A stretch of 64,000 nt of DNA, taken from the NCBI GenBank assembly GCA_964410105.1, contig CAYPFY010000007.1:88258-152257 (forward strand), in the 5' to 3' direction. The notes beneath the pieces were generated by a model. That model ran no database searches. It was not told the DNA's origin and worked only from the letters and a program-made list of their open reading frames with translations. Position numbers and translations under genes: made by a program. Shown piece after piece: positions 1 through 7,313 of the stretch (its first letter is position 1; the number at the start of each line of letters is the position of its first letter). Source of the DNA: CAYPFY01 sp964410105. GTDB lineage: Bacteria; Bacteroidota; Ignavibacteria; UBA10030; SZUA-254.

Positions 1-604
1 CATACCGTTCTTCCTTCCAGGGGTCGGCCGGGGTATTGTAGCCGTTCTGCTCCCAAAATCCCGGACGGTCATTGGCCATGAACTCAAGCCCGTTAACCCA
101 CTTGGCCCCCTTCCATGCGTAACGGCGGGGAGTGAAAACGCGCATCGGGCCGCCATGTTCCCGCGGGAGAGGCTGGCCGTTAAACGTATGGGCAAGAATG
201 CACTCTTCTTCCACCATTGACGGGAGCGAGTTATTCGTCGTGTAGCCTCCGTAGGCATGTTGCATCACAAAGCGGGCCGAGGGCTTGACCCTCAGAGACT
301 TCATCAAATCCTTGAAAAGGACTCCGGTCCAGTCATCGTCGAACCGGCTCCATCGCGTCACGCAGTGAAAATCGGCCCGGAGAGTTGTTTGCGGGAGCTT
401 CATAAAATCGTCCCATGCCCAGGAAAGGTCCTCCTCCACTTCACCCCAGACGCGGAAGCGCCATTCCGAAATCGAAATTGAAGGAGTGTTGCCGTAGGTA
501 AGAACCGGGAACTTTGCCGTGGCGACCTGGCCTGGCGGAGTGCGCTCCTTGCCGAAATAATTGAGTCCTTCCACCCTTCTTCTCTTGGGATCAAAGAGAG
601 CCAT
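1..604 (-). CDS. Sulfite-oxidase-like molybdopterin oxidoreductase (C-terminus cut by window edge)
   Basis: Reading from position 604, 201 residues are visible before the window ends, so the stop codon is missing. The protein has no signal peptide and should be cytoplasmic. The motif ADFHCVTRWS near residues 78-86 carries Cys81, the expected molybdenum-ligating cysteine of the sulfite oxidase fold; HGGPMR and the YAWKGAKWVNGLEF stretch near the end are also typical of this domain. Cytoplasmic proteins of this group are usually about 200 residues, so little is probably missing. The ATG follows the TGA of moaC-moaB directly (TGAATG), so translation is probably coupled. The physiological substrate is unknown. 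Confidence 0.88.
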   Translation of the reverse strand, partial: MALFDPKRRRVEGLNYFGKERTPPGQVATAKFPVLTYGNTPSISISEWRFRVWGEVEEDLSWAWDDFMKLPQTTLRADFHCVTRWSRFDDDWTGVLFKDLMKSLRVKPSARFVMQHAYGGYTTNNSLPSMVEEECILAHTFNGQPLPREHGGPMRVFTPRRYAWKGAKWVNGLEFMANDRPGFWEQNGYNTPADPWKEERY

Positions 605-1552
605 TCAGTGAGCACCACCCCGAATCATCTTGAATGTATGGAGGATGGCCGGAAAAAGGGCGTCCATACCGTCTGCGGCTCCTGAGGGGGATCCCGGAAA
701 ATTGATGATCAGAGTCGATCCCCGCAGCCCGACGACATTGCGCGAGAGCATGGCGGTCGGGATGCGGCTTTGACCGAAGGACCGCAGAGTCTCTTCGACC
801 CCCTCGAGGCGTCGATCGATCACGGCCAGGGTCGCCTCCGGCGTAAGATCTTCGGGCCCCGTGCCTGTCCCGCCCGTCGTCAGAATAAGATCGCACTTCT
901 CCACATCGGCGAGGGATTTCAATTCTTTTTCGATCGTCGGGCGATCATCGGGAAGCACCCTGTACAGGGGATCCGAAAAATGCAGTTTCTTCAGCCGTTC
1001 CATAAGCACCAGCCCTGAGGAGTCGGTCCGTTTCCCGCGGCTGACAGAGTTGCTCAGGACCACAACGGCGGAGGACAGGCCCTCCCCGGAGTCCCTGATC
1101 GCCGATTTCCCTCCCTTCTTCTCGAGCAACCGGACCGACCGAATCTCCATATCCTCATCAACACCCTTCAACATGTCGTAGAGGGTCAGGGCGGCAGCTG
1201 ACGCCGCGACCAGCGCCTCCATCTCCACGCCCGTCTTCCATATCGCCTTCACCTCTGATGTAATCATGATGGCACGGTCGTCGAGAGACACATCGACCTG
1301 GATAAAGTCGAGCGGCACTTGGTGGCAATGCGGCACGAGAAGACTCGTCTGCTTGGCGGCCTGAATCCCCGCCACCTTTGCCACTCCGATGGGATCGGCC
1401 TTCGGAGTAGCTCCTCTGCGAATGGCATCGATGGTGGAAGCGGCAACTATCAGTGAGGCAGAGGCTTTTGCCGAGCGCAGTGTGAGGGATTTTGAGGATA
1501 CATCTCGGGTTGCAAAGGGGGGTCCCATGATTGGTGTAAAGTACGACAGCAT
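605..1552 (-). CDS. moaCB: MoaC-MoaB fusion, molybdenum cofactor biosynthesis
   Basis: Two Moco enzymes are fused. Residues ~15-155 are MoaC, which forms cyclic pyranopterin monophosphate after MoaA; signatures are LLVPHCHQVPL and MEALVAASAAALTLYDMLKG. Residues ~163-312 are a MoaB/MogA domain (molybdopterin adenylylation) with the TTGGTGTGPEDLTPEA loop. Such MoaC/MoaB fusions are known in the Bacteroidota/Chlorobi sphere. Met1 is used here, but Met9 (ATG at 1528) is a good alternative, because a possible -10 element (TATACA) overlaps the first ATG. The sulfite-oxidase-like gene follows without a gap; MoaA, MoaD, MoaE and MoeA are encoded nearby. Confidence 0.93.
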   Translation of the reverse strand: MLSYFTPIMGPPFATRDVSSKSLTLRSAKASASLIVAASTIDAIRRGATPKADPIGVAKVAGIQAAKQTSLLVPHCHQVPLDFIQVDVSLDDRAIMITSEVKAIWKTGVEMEALVAASAAALTLYDMLKGVDEDMEIRSVRLLEKKGGKSAIRDSGEGLSSAVVVLSNSVSRGKRTDSSGLVLMERLKKLHFSDPLYRVLPDDRPTIEKELKSLADVEKCDLILTTGGTGTGPEDLTPEATLAVIDRRLEGVEETLRSFGQSRIPTAMLSRNVVGLRGSTLIINFPGSPSGAADGMDALFPAILHTFKMIRGGAH

Positions 1553-1580
1553 GTATAAAAAATCAAATAAAAAGGGTGAA
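1552..1580 (-). promoter_or_regulatory. Possible moaCB promoter inside a terminator
   Basis: On the minus strand TTCACC (1580-1575) and TATACA (1557-1552) are separated by 17 bp, each matching four of six sigma-70 consensus bases. The -35 lies in the stem of the terminator of the gene at 1624-1947. If used, transcription would begin near 1545 and translation at the ATG at 1528. The match is modest, so this is tentative. Confidence 0.3.
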
Positions 1581-1595
1581 GCGTTAGCTTCACCC
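1557..1595 (-). terminator. Rho-independent terminator of the small exported-protein gene
   Basis: A perfect 9-bp stem (GGGTGAAGC at 1574-1582 with GCTTCACCC at 1587-1595) closes a 4-nt loop. On the minus strand it is followed by a T-rich tract (TTTTTATTTGATTTTTT). It lies 28 bp past the stop of the gene at 1624-1947 and immediately before moaCB. Confidence 0.85.
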
Positions 1596-1623
1596 GGTTC
1601 TCAAAAAACCTCGGAGGGTGTTA

Positions 1624-1947
1624 CTATCCTTTGCGGACCCTGCCGTTATGTTTGGATCGATAAATCCTGCGCGACTCACGATTCAACTCCCTGTGGAGCT
1701 TTCTTCGTTCGCCCGGAGTAACTTTTCCGTCTGATTTTGCGGCCAGCTCGTCTGCTTTAATTTTCCCTTCCTGACGTTCGAGCCTTCGGGTTTCACCGCG
1801 TGTCAATTCTCCGCTCTTCACCCCCTGCCGGATCCGGTGTTGCTGAATTCGCTCGCGCTTATCGACCCCGGGCGTCTTATCCTGCGCGCTCGATAGAGCC
1901 GCCAGCGAGGCCAGCAGGATTCCCATGAACAATACACGTGTCTTCAT
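1624..1947 (-). CDS. Small exported basic protein, function unknown
   Basis: The 107-residue product has a clear Sec signal peptide (MKTRVLFMGILLASLAALSSAQ) and a mature part rich in Arg, Lys, Glu and Gln. The mature part contains two related units, GELTRGETRRLERQEGKI and GKVTPGERRKLHRELNRES, and ends in a RRIYRSKHN motif. Proteins of this pattern recur as periplasmic hypotheticals in many Gram-negative bacteria, but I know of no assigned function. The first unit resembles an EF-hand-like or helical repeat, although no full calcium loop can be traced. The gene has its own terminator and sits between moaA and moaCB without overlap, so it may be an independent unit. Confidence 0.82.
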   Translation of the reverse strand: MKTRVLFMGILLASLAALSSAQDKTPGVDKRERIQQHRIRQGVKSGELTRGETRRLERQEGKIKADELAAKSDGKVTPGERRKLHRELNRESRRIYRSKHNGRVRKG

Positions 1948-2060
1948 ACGATATCCTCAATAATTGAATGGACCGTTCATTAGGTGGGACCCTGCGCGGG
2001 TAACTGAAGTTTAACGGCGAGCTGAAGGTTGTGCCGGAGATCACACCCCCAGAAGTCTTC

Positions 2061-3059
2061 TCACCCGCCGATTTGGCTCATCGTCCTGCTCGGCCGAACG
2101 AAACCGGGGCGATTAATAAGATGCCCCTCCTCCTTGTCCAGAACGGCCTTCACAATAGTGTTCCGGATCTCTTCATCCCGTGATCCGGACCGAAGCATGG
2201 ACTTCAGATCGGTCTCATGGAGAGAGAACAGGCACGTTCGCAGCTTCCCGTCGGAAGTCAGGCGGATTCGATTACACGAAGAGCAGAACGGATCCGAGAC
2301 CGACGCGATGAACCCGATCTCGCCCTTCCCGTCGTCGAACCTATAGCGATCGGCGGCCTGCGAACCATGGTATTCGAGCGGGATAAGCTTTGGACCGAGG
2401 GCATTGATCCGCTCGATGATTTCGCGGGCCGGAACCACTTTATCGAGAGACCAGCCATCATCGGCGCCGATCGGCATGAACTCAATGAACCGGATCGTAA
2501 ACGGCTTCGTCCTGGCGAGGCGGGCGAAATCCTCGATTTCTCCGTCGTTGACGCCCCGGATAAGTACGACGTTGATCTTTATCGGCCGGATGGGAAGGTT
2601 TTCGATGGCAAGGAGGCCTTCCCAGACATTTCGAAGAAAATCCCTCCGCGCCATGGCGGAGAATCTGGCGGCATCGAGAGAATCCAGGCTCACATTTATC
2701 CTGCTAAGGCCCGCCTTGACAAGCGAGAGAGCCTGCTCGGCGAGAAAAAAGCCATTCGTTGTGAGGGCAATGTCCCGGATCCCGGGCACCCGGGAAATCT
2801 TCTCGATGAGGATCGGGAGCTCCTTTCTCATCAGGGGCTCGCCCCCTGTGAGCCGGATCTTTGTTATCCCCATGTCGGCAAAGACGTGTGCAAGGCGCGT
2901 CATCTCCTCGAACGTGAGAAGCTCGTCTTTCCTCATCCACGTCATCCCGGACTCGGGCATGCAGTATGTACACCGAAAATTGCACCGATCGGTGACAGAG
3001 ATCCGGAGACTATTCGCGATACGCCCGAAGCGGTCCTGAAGTTCCACAAAATCGCCCAT
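2061..3059 (-). CDS. moaA: GTP 3',8-cyclase MoaA, molybdenum cofactor biosynthesis
   Basis: A radical-SAM enzyme that starts molybdopterin synthesis by rearranging GTP; the product goes to MoaC. The N-terminal 4Fe-4S site is DRCNFRCTYCMPE, with Cys26, Cys30 and Cys33. LTGGEPLMRK is the SAM-contact GGEP motif. The C-terminal cluster motif is DPFCSSCNRIRLTSDGKLRTCLF. The protein ends in SQIGG; the terminal Gly-Gly is conserved in MoaA and needed for activity. At 332 residues it has the usual length. The gene follows the cytochrome b561 gene after 131 bp, so it could be co-transcribed with it or have its own promoter there. Confidence 0.97.
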   Translation of the reverse strand: MGDFVELQDRFGRIANSLRISVTDRCNFRCTYCMPESGMTWMRKDELLTFEEMTRLAHVFADMGITKIRLTGGEPLMRKELPILIEKISRVPGIRDIALTTNGFFLAEQALSLVKAGLSRINVSLDSLDAARFSAMARRDFLRNVWEGLLAIENLPIRPIKINVVLIRGVNDGEIEDFARLARTKPFTIRFIEFMPIGADDGWSLDKVVPAREIIERINALGPKLIPLEYHGSQAADRYRFDDGKGEIGFIASVSDPFCSSCNRIRLTSDGKLRTCLFSLHETDLKSMLRSGSRDEEIRNTIVKAVLDKEEGHLINRPGFVRPSRTMSQIGG

Positions 3060-3190
3060 AGGAATTGAATGATTCTATCACAATATAATCACACAGGAGA
3101 CGGGGCGCAACAGTGCGTGGTCTTGGGCCGGGAGAACGAATGGCCCGCGAGGACGCCTGGTTTTGGGCATCCCGTCGCGGCCGATATTGA

Positions 3191-3823
3191 TCAGGCGCTG
3201 GGGGGGTGGACCTTTTTCCAGCCGGTGATGATTGAAAAAAAATTGCTCCAGCCGGCGATGGCGACCATCAGCAGATGTCCGGCGAAGAATCCGACGAGGC
3301 CGGCCATGAAGATAAAATGCCATACCCTGGCAGCGTCGTAGCCCCCGAAAAACCTTGTTATCATCCCCCACTGGACCGGAAGATAAATCGCCATGCCGGT
3401 GAGGATGGCGCCCAAGGCGAGGAGCGGAACCATCGTATAAGCGAGTTTCTGAAGGGAGTTATATTTCCCCTGTGAAGGATGATCCCGCCTGAGGCGGAGA
3501 TAGTACGCGATCATGGGGAGAACGCCGGGAATATCTGAGCGTGCGAAGAGGGTAGTCTTCCTCCCGTGTCGTGAGAGCACATTATAGACCGAATACGCAA
3601 ATCCGTTCACAACAAACAGCCACATCGCAAAAAAATGCCACTGGCGTGCACCTGCCAGCCAGCCCCCGAGCGTCAAATCGACCGGGATCCTGAATGCGAA
3701 CACAGGAGAGGCGTTGTAAATCCGGAGCCCGCTCAGCACCATTATAGCGAGCACGATGAAATTGACCCAGTGCGTCAGTCTTATGATCAGCGGATGCTGA
3801 AACTCTTTCGATTGCTTGTTCAC
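3191..3823 (-). CDS. Cytochrome b561-type membrane subunit
   Basis: A 210-residue integral membrane protein with about four or five hydrophobic segments. Histidines suited to bis-heme b ligation are in LTHWVNF near the N-terminus, QWHFFAMW in a central helix, and VWHFIFMAGLVGFFAGHLLM in the last helix. This matches the cytochrome b561/hydrogenase cytochrome b family, which exchanges electrons between the quinone pool and periplasmic molybdoenzymes. The GTG start overlaps the TGA of the Cys-rich lipoprotein gene (GTGA), and that gene overlaps the molybdoenzyme gene, so the three form one coupled unit. It is the likely membrane electron partner of the enzyme encoded at 4023-4748. Confidence 0.9.
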   Translation of the reverse strand: MNKQSKEFQHPLIIRLTHWVNFIVLAIMVLSGLRIYNASPVFAFRIPVDLTLGGWLAGARQWHFFAMWLFVVNGFAYSVYNVLSRHGRKTTLFARSDIPGVLPMIAYYLRLRRDHPSQGKYNSLQKLAYTMVPLLALGAILTGMAIYLPVQWGMITRFFGGYDAARVWHFIFMAGLVGFFAGHLLMVAIAGWSNFFSIITGWKKVHPPSA

Positions 3824-4026
3824 AGGCGGTCCGGCTTACAACCGGGGCAGGCTTTCAGGCGAAGCTCCTGTGCCTCATCCAGCGTCATCGTCCGCGTCCT
3901 GGCCATGCACACGCGGGGGCAGGAATCTGTATGATAGGTCCTGGTTTTTTCGATCGCCAGAACCCTCTTTTGCGGAACGGAGCAGCCAGAAGCGGCGAGC
4001 AGCGCGATGAGCAGAAGCTTTCTCAT
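3820..4026 (-). CDS. Small Cys-rich lipoprotein
   Basis: A 68-residue product starting MRKLLLIALLAASGCSV, a classic lipobox with Cys15 as lipidated residue. The mature part carries YHTDSCPRVC (His32, Cys36, Cys40) and ACPGCKP (Cys60, Cys63), with a helix containing TLDEAQEL between. This layout recalls the small Ada-like zinc-binding knuckle seen at the ends of some exported proteins. The start at 4026 is chosen because it gives an ATGA overlap with the upstream gene; a longer frame to 4062 would run into it. Placement between a molybdoenzyme and a cytochrome b561 suggests a metal-binding or electron-transfer accessory role, which is inference. Confidence 0.82.
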   Translation of the reverse strand: MRKLLLIALLAASGCSVPQKRVLAIEKTRTYHTDSCPRVCMARTRTMTLDEAQELRLKACPGCKPDRL

Positions 4027-4748
4027 AAACCTGCGAACCAGTCGTATCCCTGGTCCTCCCAATATCCTCCGGGTTTCTCATTCGTCAACACGATCTTGTC
4101 CACCCATTTCGCGCTCTTGTATCCGAGCTTCGTCGGCATGACGATTCGGACCGGAGCGCCGTGCTGGAGCGAGAGCGGTTTACCGTACGCTTCGTAGCAG
4201 AGGATCGATTGAGGGTGAAGGGCGCTCGGCATATCATAGGACGTGTAGTACTCGTCGCCGCACTCGACCTTTAAGAATTTCGCGCTGAGATCGGCGCCGG
4301 CGAATTTCAAAAACTCCCTCAGGGAGCATCCTCCCCACTTCGGTATCATGCTCCACCCTTCCACGCAGCAGTGCCGGGTGTTCATGACACGCTTCGGGAG
4401 CGAGGCAAGCTGGCCGAGGGTGTACGATGCGGTTTTTAGCCCCGGCCCCTCCAGGGTGAGGCTCCACCCCTTGAGGTCGATATCCGGCTCATCGGTATCG
4501 TAGCCATTGACGCGGAACCCGGATTCGGGAGTCATCTCCGCATCCGGGTATTCCGTAGCGAGCTTCGCCGGGTCAAAAACACTCTGCTGCACCCAGTCAT
4601 TGAAAGACTGGAAAGCCCTCAGCAGAGATTCGGTCTTTCCGCCCGGGGAGATGTCGCAGCCCGCCAGAAAAGCCAGGGGCGCAGAAATCAGAATTCTTCT
4701 TCTCGAAGAAGAAAACGGAGAGGTTGTATCGGGTTTATAGGTGGTCAT
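4023..4748 (-). CDS. Exported sulfite-oxidase-like molybdoenzyme lipoprotein
   Basis: A 241-residue protein of the YedY/sulfite oxidase catalytic fold. The N-terminus combines a triple Arg (SSRRRILISAPLAFLAGC) with a lipobox Cys31, suggesting Tat export of a folded, cofactor-loaded protein and a lipid anchor. The Mo-ligand region is RHCCVEGWSMIPKW (Cys127/Cys128; by the CVEGW pattern Cys128 is the likely ligand). GAPVRIVMPTKLGYKSAKW and GGYWE are further domain hallmarks. The start at 4748 is chosen because the longer frame to 4778 reads through the terminator of the preceding gene. First gene of a unit with a lipoprotein and cytochrome b561. The substrate is unknown; MsrP-like repair of oxidised methionine is one option. 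Confidence 0.9.
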   Translation of the reverse strand: MTTYKPDTTSPFSSSRRRILISAPLAFLAGCDISPGGKTESLLRAFQSFNDWVQQSVFDPAKLATEYPDAEMTPESGFRVNGYDTDEPDIDLKGWSLTLEGPGLKTASYTLGQLASLPKRVMNTRHCCVEGWSMIPKWGGCSLREFLKFAGADLSAKFLKVECGDEYYTSYDMPSALHPQSILCYEAYGKPLSLQHGAPVRIVMPTKLGYKSAKWVDKIVLTNEKPGGYWEDQGYDWFAGL

Positions 4749-4760
4749 ATCCCGGCGCAT

Positions 4761-4793
4761 AAAAAAAGAAAGCGGCAATCAACGTGCCGCTTT
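4761..4793 (-). terminator. Rho-independent terminator of the Met/Lys/Glu-repeat gene
   Basis: A 9-bp perfect stem (AAAGCGGCA 4769-4777 with TGCCGCTTT 4785-4793) with a 7-nt loop is followed on the minus strand by TTTCTTTTTTT. It lies about 38 bp beyond the stop of the gene at 4831-5289 and just before the molybdoenzyme start at 4748. Confidence 0.88.
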
Positions 4794-4830
4794 CCGGTTC
4801 CCATAGCGCTCATCGAGCGTGGAACAAAAC

Positions 4831-5289
4831 CTAGTGGTTATCGTCCTTCTTCTCGTCTTTCTTTTCCATCATCTCGCCCTTCTTCTCCATCTTCTTCCCC
4901 ATCTTACCCATCTTACCCATCTTACCCTTGTGTTTGCCGCCCATCTTTTCCATCATCTCGCCCTTCTTCTCCATCTTTTCACCAGACTTCTCCATTGATT
5001 CCGATGCATTCTCCTTCATCTCACCCTTCTTCTCCATCATCTCTCCGGCTTTCTCTTCCCCTTTTTCCTCCATCGCCTCACCTTTCTTCTCCATATGCTT
5101 CGCCATCTTCGCCTTATGCTTTCCCATCTTCTCCTTCATCTCACCCTTCTTCTCCATCATCTCGCCCTTCTTCTCCATCTTTTCTCCGGGCTTCTCCATC
5201 TTCTCCTCTGTCTTCTCCTGGGCGGCGAGACGAGCCTGGACCGCGACGAAGGCGGCAAGAACGAAAAACATCACCAAAAGTTTTTTCAT
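4831..5289 (-). CDS. Secreted Met/Lys/Glu/Gly low-complexity repeat protein
   Basis: The 152-residue product begins with a good signal peptide (MKKLLVMFFVLAAFVAVQA). The mature part is almost entirely Lys, Glu, Met and Gly in imperfect repeats of MEKKGEM, with a few His in GKHKAKMAKH and GGKHKGKMGKMGKMGKKM. It should be a highly charged helical or disordered periplasmic protein; the density of Met and His would suit soft-metal binding or acting as a methionine-oxidation sink, which is inference. A strong ribosome site (AGGAGGGG) precedes the ATG, and the gene has its own promoter and terminator, so it is probably well expressed. No named family is recognised. Confidence 0.85.
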   Translation of the reverse strand: MKKLLVMFFVLAAFVAVQARLAAQEKTEEKMEKPGEKMEKKGEMMEKKGEMKEKMGKHKAKMAKHMEKKGEAMEEKGEEKAGEMMEKKGEMKENASESMEKSGEKMEKKGEMMEKMGGKHKGKMGKMGKMGKKMEKKGEMMEKKDEKKDDNH

Positions 5290-5349
5290 AACCCCTCCTG
5301 AATCATTGAACGGTTAGGTGATTAGTGTGGCTTGAAATTTGATGAGGTC

Positions 5350-5378
5350 AATGTAGGAATCGCTTGTTTCAAAGTCAA
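5350..5378 (-). promoter_or_regulatory. Sigma-70-type promoter of the repeat-protein gene
   Basis: On the minus strand, TTGACT (5378-5373) and TACATT (5355-5350) are separated by exactly 17 bp. The expected start near 5343 gives a leader of about 54 nt to the ATG at 5289, including AGGAGGGG just upstream of the start. Confidence 0.75.
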
Positions 5379-5446
5379 CAACGGGCTATATTATTTTTTC
5401 TTAATTGCGAGCCAAATTTCCTGCCGGCCGGCGCTCAACCGCTGGC

Positions 5447-5881
5447 TCATGCGGGAGTGAGGCTGTCGCCCTGCATACCTACCCAACGCTCGCCGTCCGA
5501 ATAAAATTCCCTCTTCCATATCGGCACGCTTTTTTTTATGGTGTCGATGATAAACCTGCACGCCTCGAACGCCTGGCTCCGGTGAGCGGAGGAAACGGCG
5601 ATCGCGATACTCGCCTGGCCGACCTCGACCCTCCCAATGCGGTGAACTATGGATACTTCAACGAGGTCCCACCGCGATCGCGCCTCGGAAGCGATCTCAG
5701 CCAGAATCTTCTTGGCCATGGGCTCGTACGCTTCATATTCCAGCGACAGCACCTCCTTACCATCCGCGCAATTTCGGGTTGTGCCGATAAACACGTCGAC
5801 CGCTCCGGCGGAAGGTCTGCTCACAGACTCAATCACGCGTTGCAGCTCGATTGATTTTGTCACAATTTCGATCACGGTCAA
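5447..5881 (-). CDS. moaE: Molybdopterin synthase catalytic subunit MoaE
   Basis: MoaE joins two sulfurs from MoaD thiocarboxylate to cyclic pyranopterin monophosphate. The 144-residue protein shows SIVHRIGRVEVGQASIAIAV, the AFEACRFIIDTIKKSVPIWKRE segment with the catalytic lysines, and the terminal GERWVG. The start is TTG, overlapping the TGA of moaD (TTGA); this overlap favours it over later codons. It is the last gene of the long purine/Moco operon. Confidence 0.95.
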   Translation of the reverse strand: MTVIEIVTKSIELQRVIESVSRPSAGAVDVFIGTTRNCADGKEVLSLEYEAYEPMAKKILAEIASEARSRWDLVEVSIVHRIGRVEVGQASIAIAVSSAHRSQAFEACRFIIDTIKKSVPIWKREFYSDGERWVGMQGDSLTPA

Positions 5882-6123
5882 CCGCCGCTCACCGGGGGTA
5901 TGAGAGCCACCTCATCCCCGTCGCGCAGGACCCTATTGCCCGGGGCATACTCTTGATTCACGGCGATGCGAAGAACCCCCTCCCACGGGCGCAGGCCGGG
6001 GAAGCGGTCGAGCAAAGCCGCCAGCGCATCGGCGGCGGTCGCGGATTGTGGCAGAGGCAAGTGCAGCTCGCGACACTTTGCGGCATCCCGGGCGGATGCA
6101 AAAAGATGCACGGTCACCTCCAT
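5878..6123 (-). CDS. moaD: Molybdopterin synthase sulfur carrier MoaD
   Basis: An 81-residue ubiquitin-fold sulfur carrier. The ATG at 6123 begins MEVTVHLFASARD; the C-terminus is ALIPPVSGG, whose final Gly-Gly is thiocarboxylated in this family. It overlaps the 3' end of moeA by 10 bp and its stop overlaps moaE. A longer frame reaching 6381 exists but lies within moeA and is not needed. No MoeB-type activating enzyme is encoded in the window. Confidence 0.93.
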   Translation of the reverse strand: MEVTVHLFASARDAAKCRELHLPLPQSATAADALAALLDRFPGLRPWEGVLRIAVNQEYAPGNRVLRDGDEVALIPPVSGG

Positions 6124-7313
6124 GGCAACAGCTCCACCTCCACATCGTCGCCGGGACGGATTTCCCGCACATCCTCCGGAATGATGATCAGACAATTTGC
6201 CTTCGAGAGCGAGCTCAACACATTTGAAACCTGGGATCCTGTCGTTCGGACAGCGAGGTAACCGTTTTCGTGATGAAGCACCCCCCGAACGTAATGGCGT
6301 TTGCCATCTGACTTCGTGAAGGGCTCGACCAACCGCGCCCGGAGAGTGAATTCCCGGAAAACTCTCCCCATCATCGCCCAAAGGGCAGGACGGACAAACT
6401 TCAGGAACGTCACCATAGACGAGACAGGATTCCCGGGCAACCCGAACACAATGGTTTGCCCCCGCTTGCCGAACACAAGCGGCATGCCCGGCTTGATATT
6501 CACCCTGGAGAAAAGCACATCGACCCCCGTCTGTTCGAATAGTTTCGTCACAAGGTCATATTTTCCCACGGAAACGCCGCCGGAGGTAATCAGCATGTCA
6601 GTTGCAAGCCCGATCTTCATTTTCAGACCGAGCTCGGACGGATCGTCCTTTGCGTTCCCCAGCATCTGAACATCGCATCCACACTCACGGGCAAGCGAAC
6701 CGAGCACATAGGCATTGCTGTCATAAATCTTCCCTTCGGGAAGAGGTTTTCCGAATCCCAGAATTTCGGATCCGGTGGTCAGAATGGCGACCTCCGGCGG
6801 GCGCCGGACGGAGGCAAACTCAAGTCCAAGCGAAGCCAGGAGCCCGAGTTCCGGGGCGGTGAGAACTGTCCCGGCCTCGACCACACGCGCTCCCAGCGGA
6901 ATATCGGAACCTTTGGGACGGATATTAAGCCCTCTTTTGGCGGCGTGAAGCACCGTGACAAATCCGTCGCCAGCGGATTCAGTCCACTCCTGCTGGACGA
7001 CGGCGGTACACCCCTCGGGAATGAGCGCCCCCGTCATGATACTCATGGCCTCGCCGGCGCGGAGGGGACTAGGAGCGACCGATCCTGCGGGAATCTCTCC
7101 GGCGATCCTGAGCGTCCGAGGAATTTCCGTGAGGTCGTCATGACGCACGGCATAGCCATCCATCGCGGCGTTATCAAAAGGGGGCGACTCGGCCGATGCG
7201 ATGACATCTTCCGCTACCACGCGCCCGAGCGCCTGATTGAGACTCACCGTCATCGTCCCTACAGGGGTGATATGATTCCGGATAATCGCGAGGGCTTCCT
7301 CCGGATTTATCAC
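6114..7313 (-). CDS. moeA: Molybdopterin molybdotransferase MoeA
   Basis: MoeA inserts molybdate into adenylylated molybdopterin. The 399-residue protein has PPFDNAAMDGYAVRHDD (domain I/II), SIMTGALIPEGCTAVVQQE, the MoCF domain with TTGSEI and TSGGVSVGKYD, KPGMPLVFGK and FGLPGNPVSSMVTF, then a C-terminal beta domain. Length and motif order are normal. It overlaps the upstream MobA-like gene by 4 bp and moaD downstream by 10 bp. Its place in the purine operon provides cofactor for the xanthine dehydrogenase encoded upstream. Confidence 0.96.
   Translation of the reverse strand: MINPEEALAIIRNHITPVGTMTVSLNQALGRVVAEDVIASAESPPFDNAAMDGYAVRHDDLTEIPRTLRIAGEIPAGSVAPSPLRAGEAMSIMTGALIPEGCTAVVQQEWTESAGDGFVTVLHAAKRGLNIRPKGSDIPLGARVVEAGTVLTAPELGLLASLGLEFASVRRPPEVAILTTGSEILGFGKPLPEGKIYDSNAYVLGSLARECGCDVQMLGNAKDDPSELGLKMKIGLATDMLITSGGVSVGKYDLVTKLFEQTGVDVLFSRVNIKPGMPLVFGKRGQTIVFGLPGNPVSSMVTFLKFVRPALWAMMGRVFREFTLRARLVEPFTKSDGKRHYVRGVLHHENGYLAVRTTGSQVSNVLSSLSKANCLIIIPEDVREIRPGDDVEVELLPWR

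Noticed and set aside
2217..3068. Plus-strand frame of 283 codons
   Set aside because: Antisense to moaA, whose motifs are complete; no recognisable domain.
3060..3190. Molybdenum-cofactor riboswitch upstream of moaA
   Set aside because: The 131-bp gap contains a TCACA direct repeat but no convincing conserved Moco-RNA architecture.
4928..5317. Plus-strand frame of 129 codons, Phe/Ser/Pro-rich
   Set aside because: Created by the repetitive DNA of the Met/Lys/Glu gene; the minus-strand frame has signal peptide, promoter, ribosome site and terminator.
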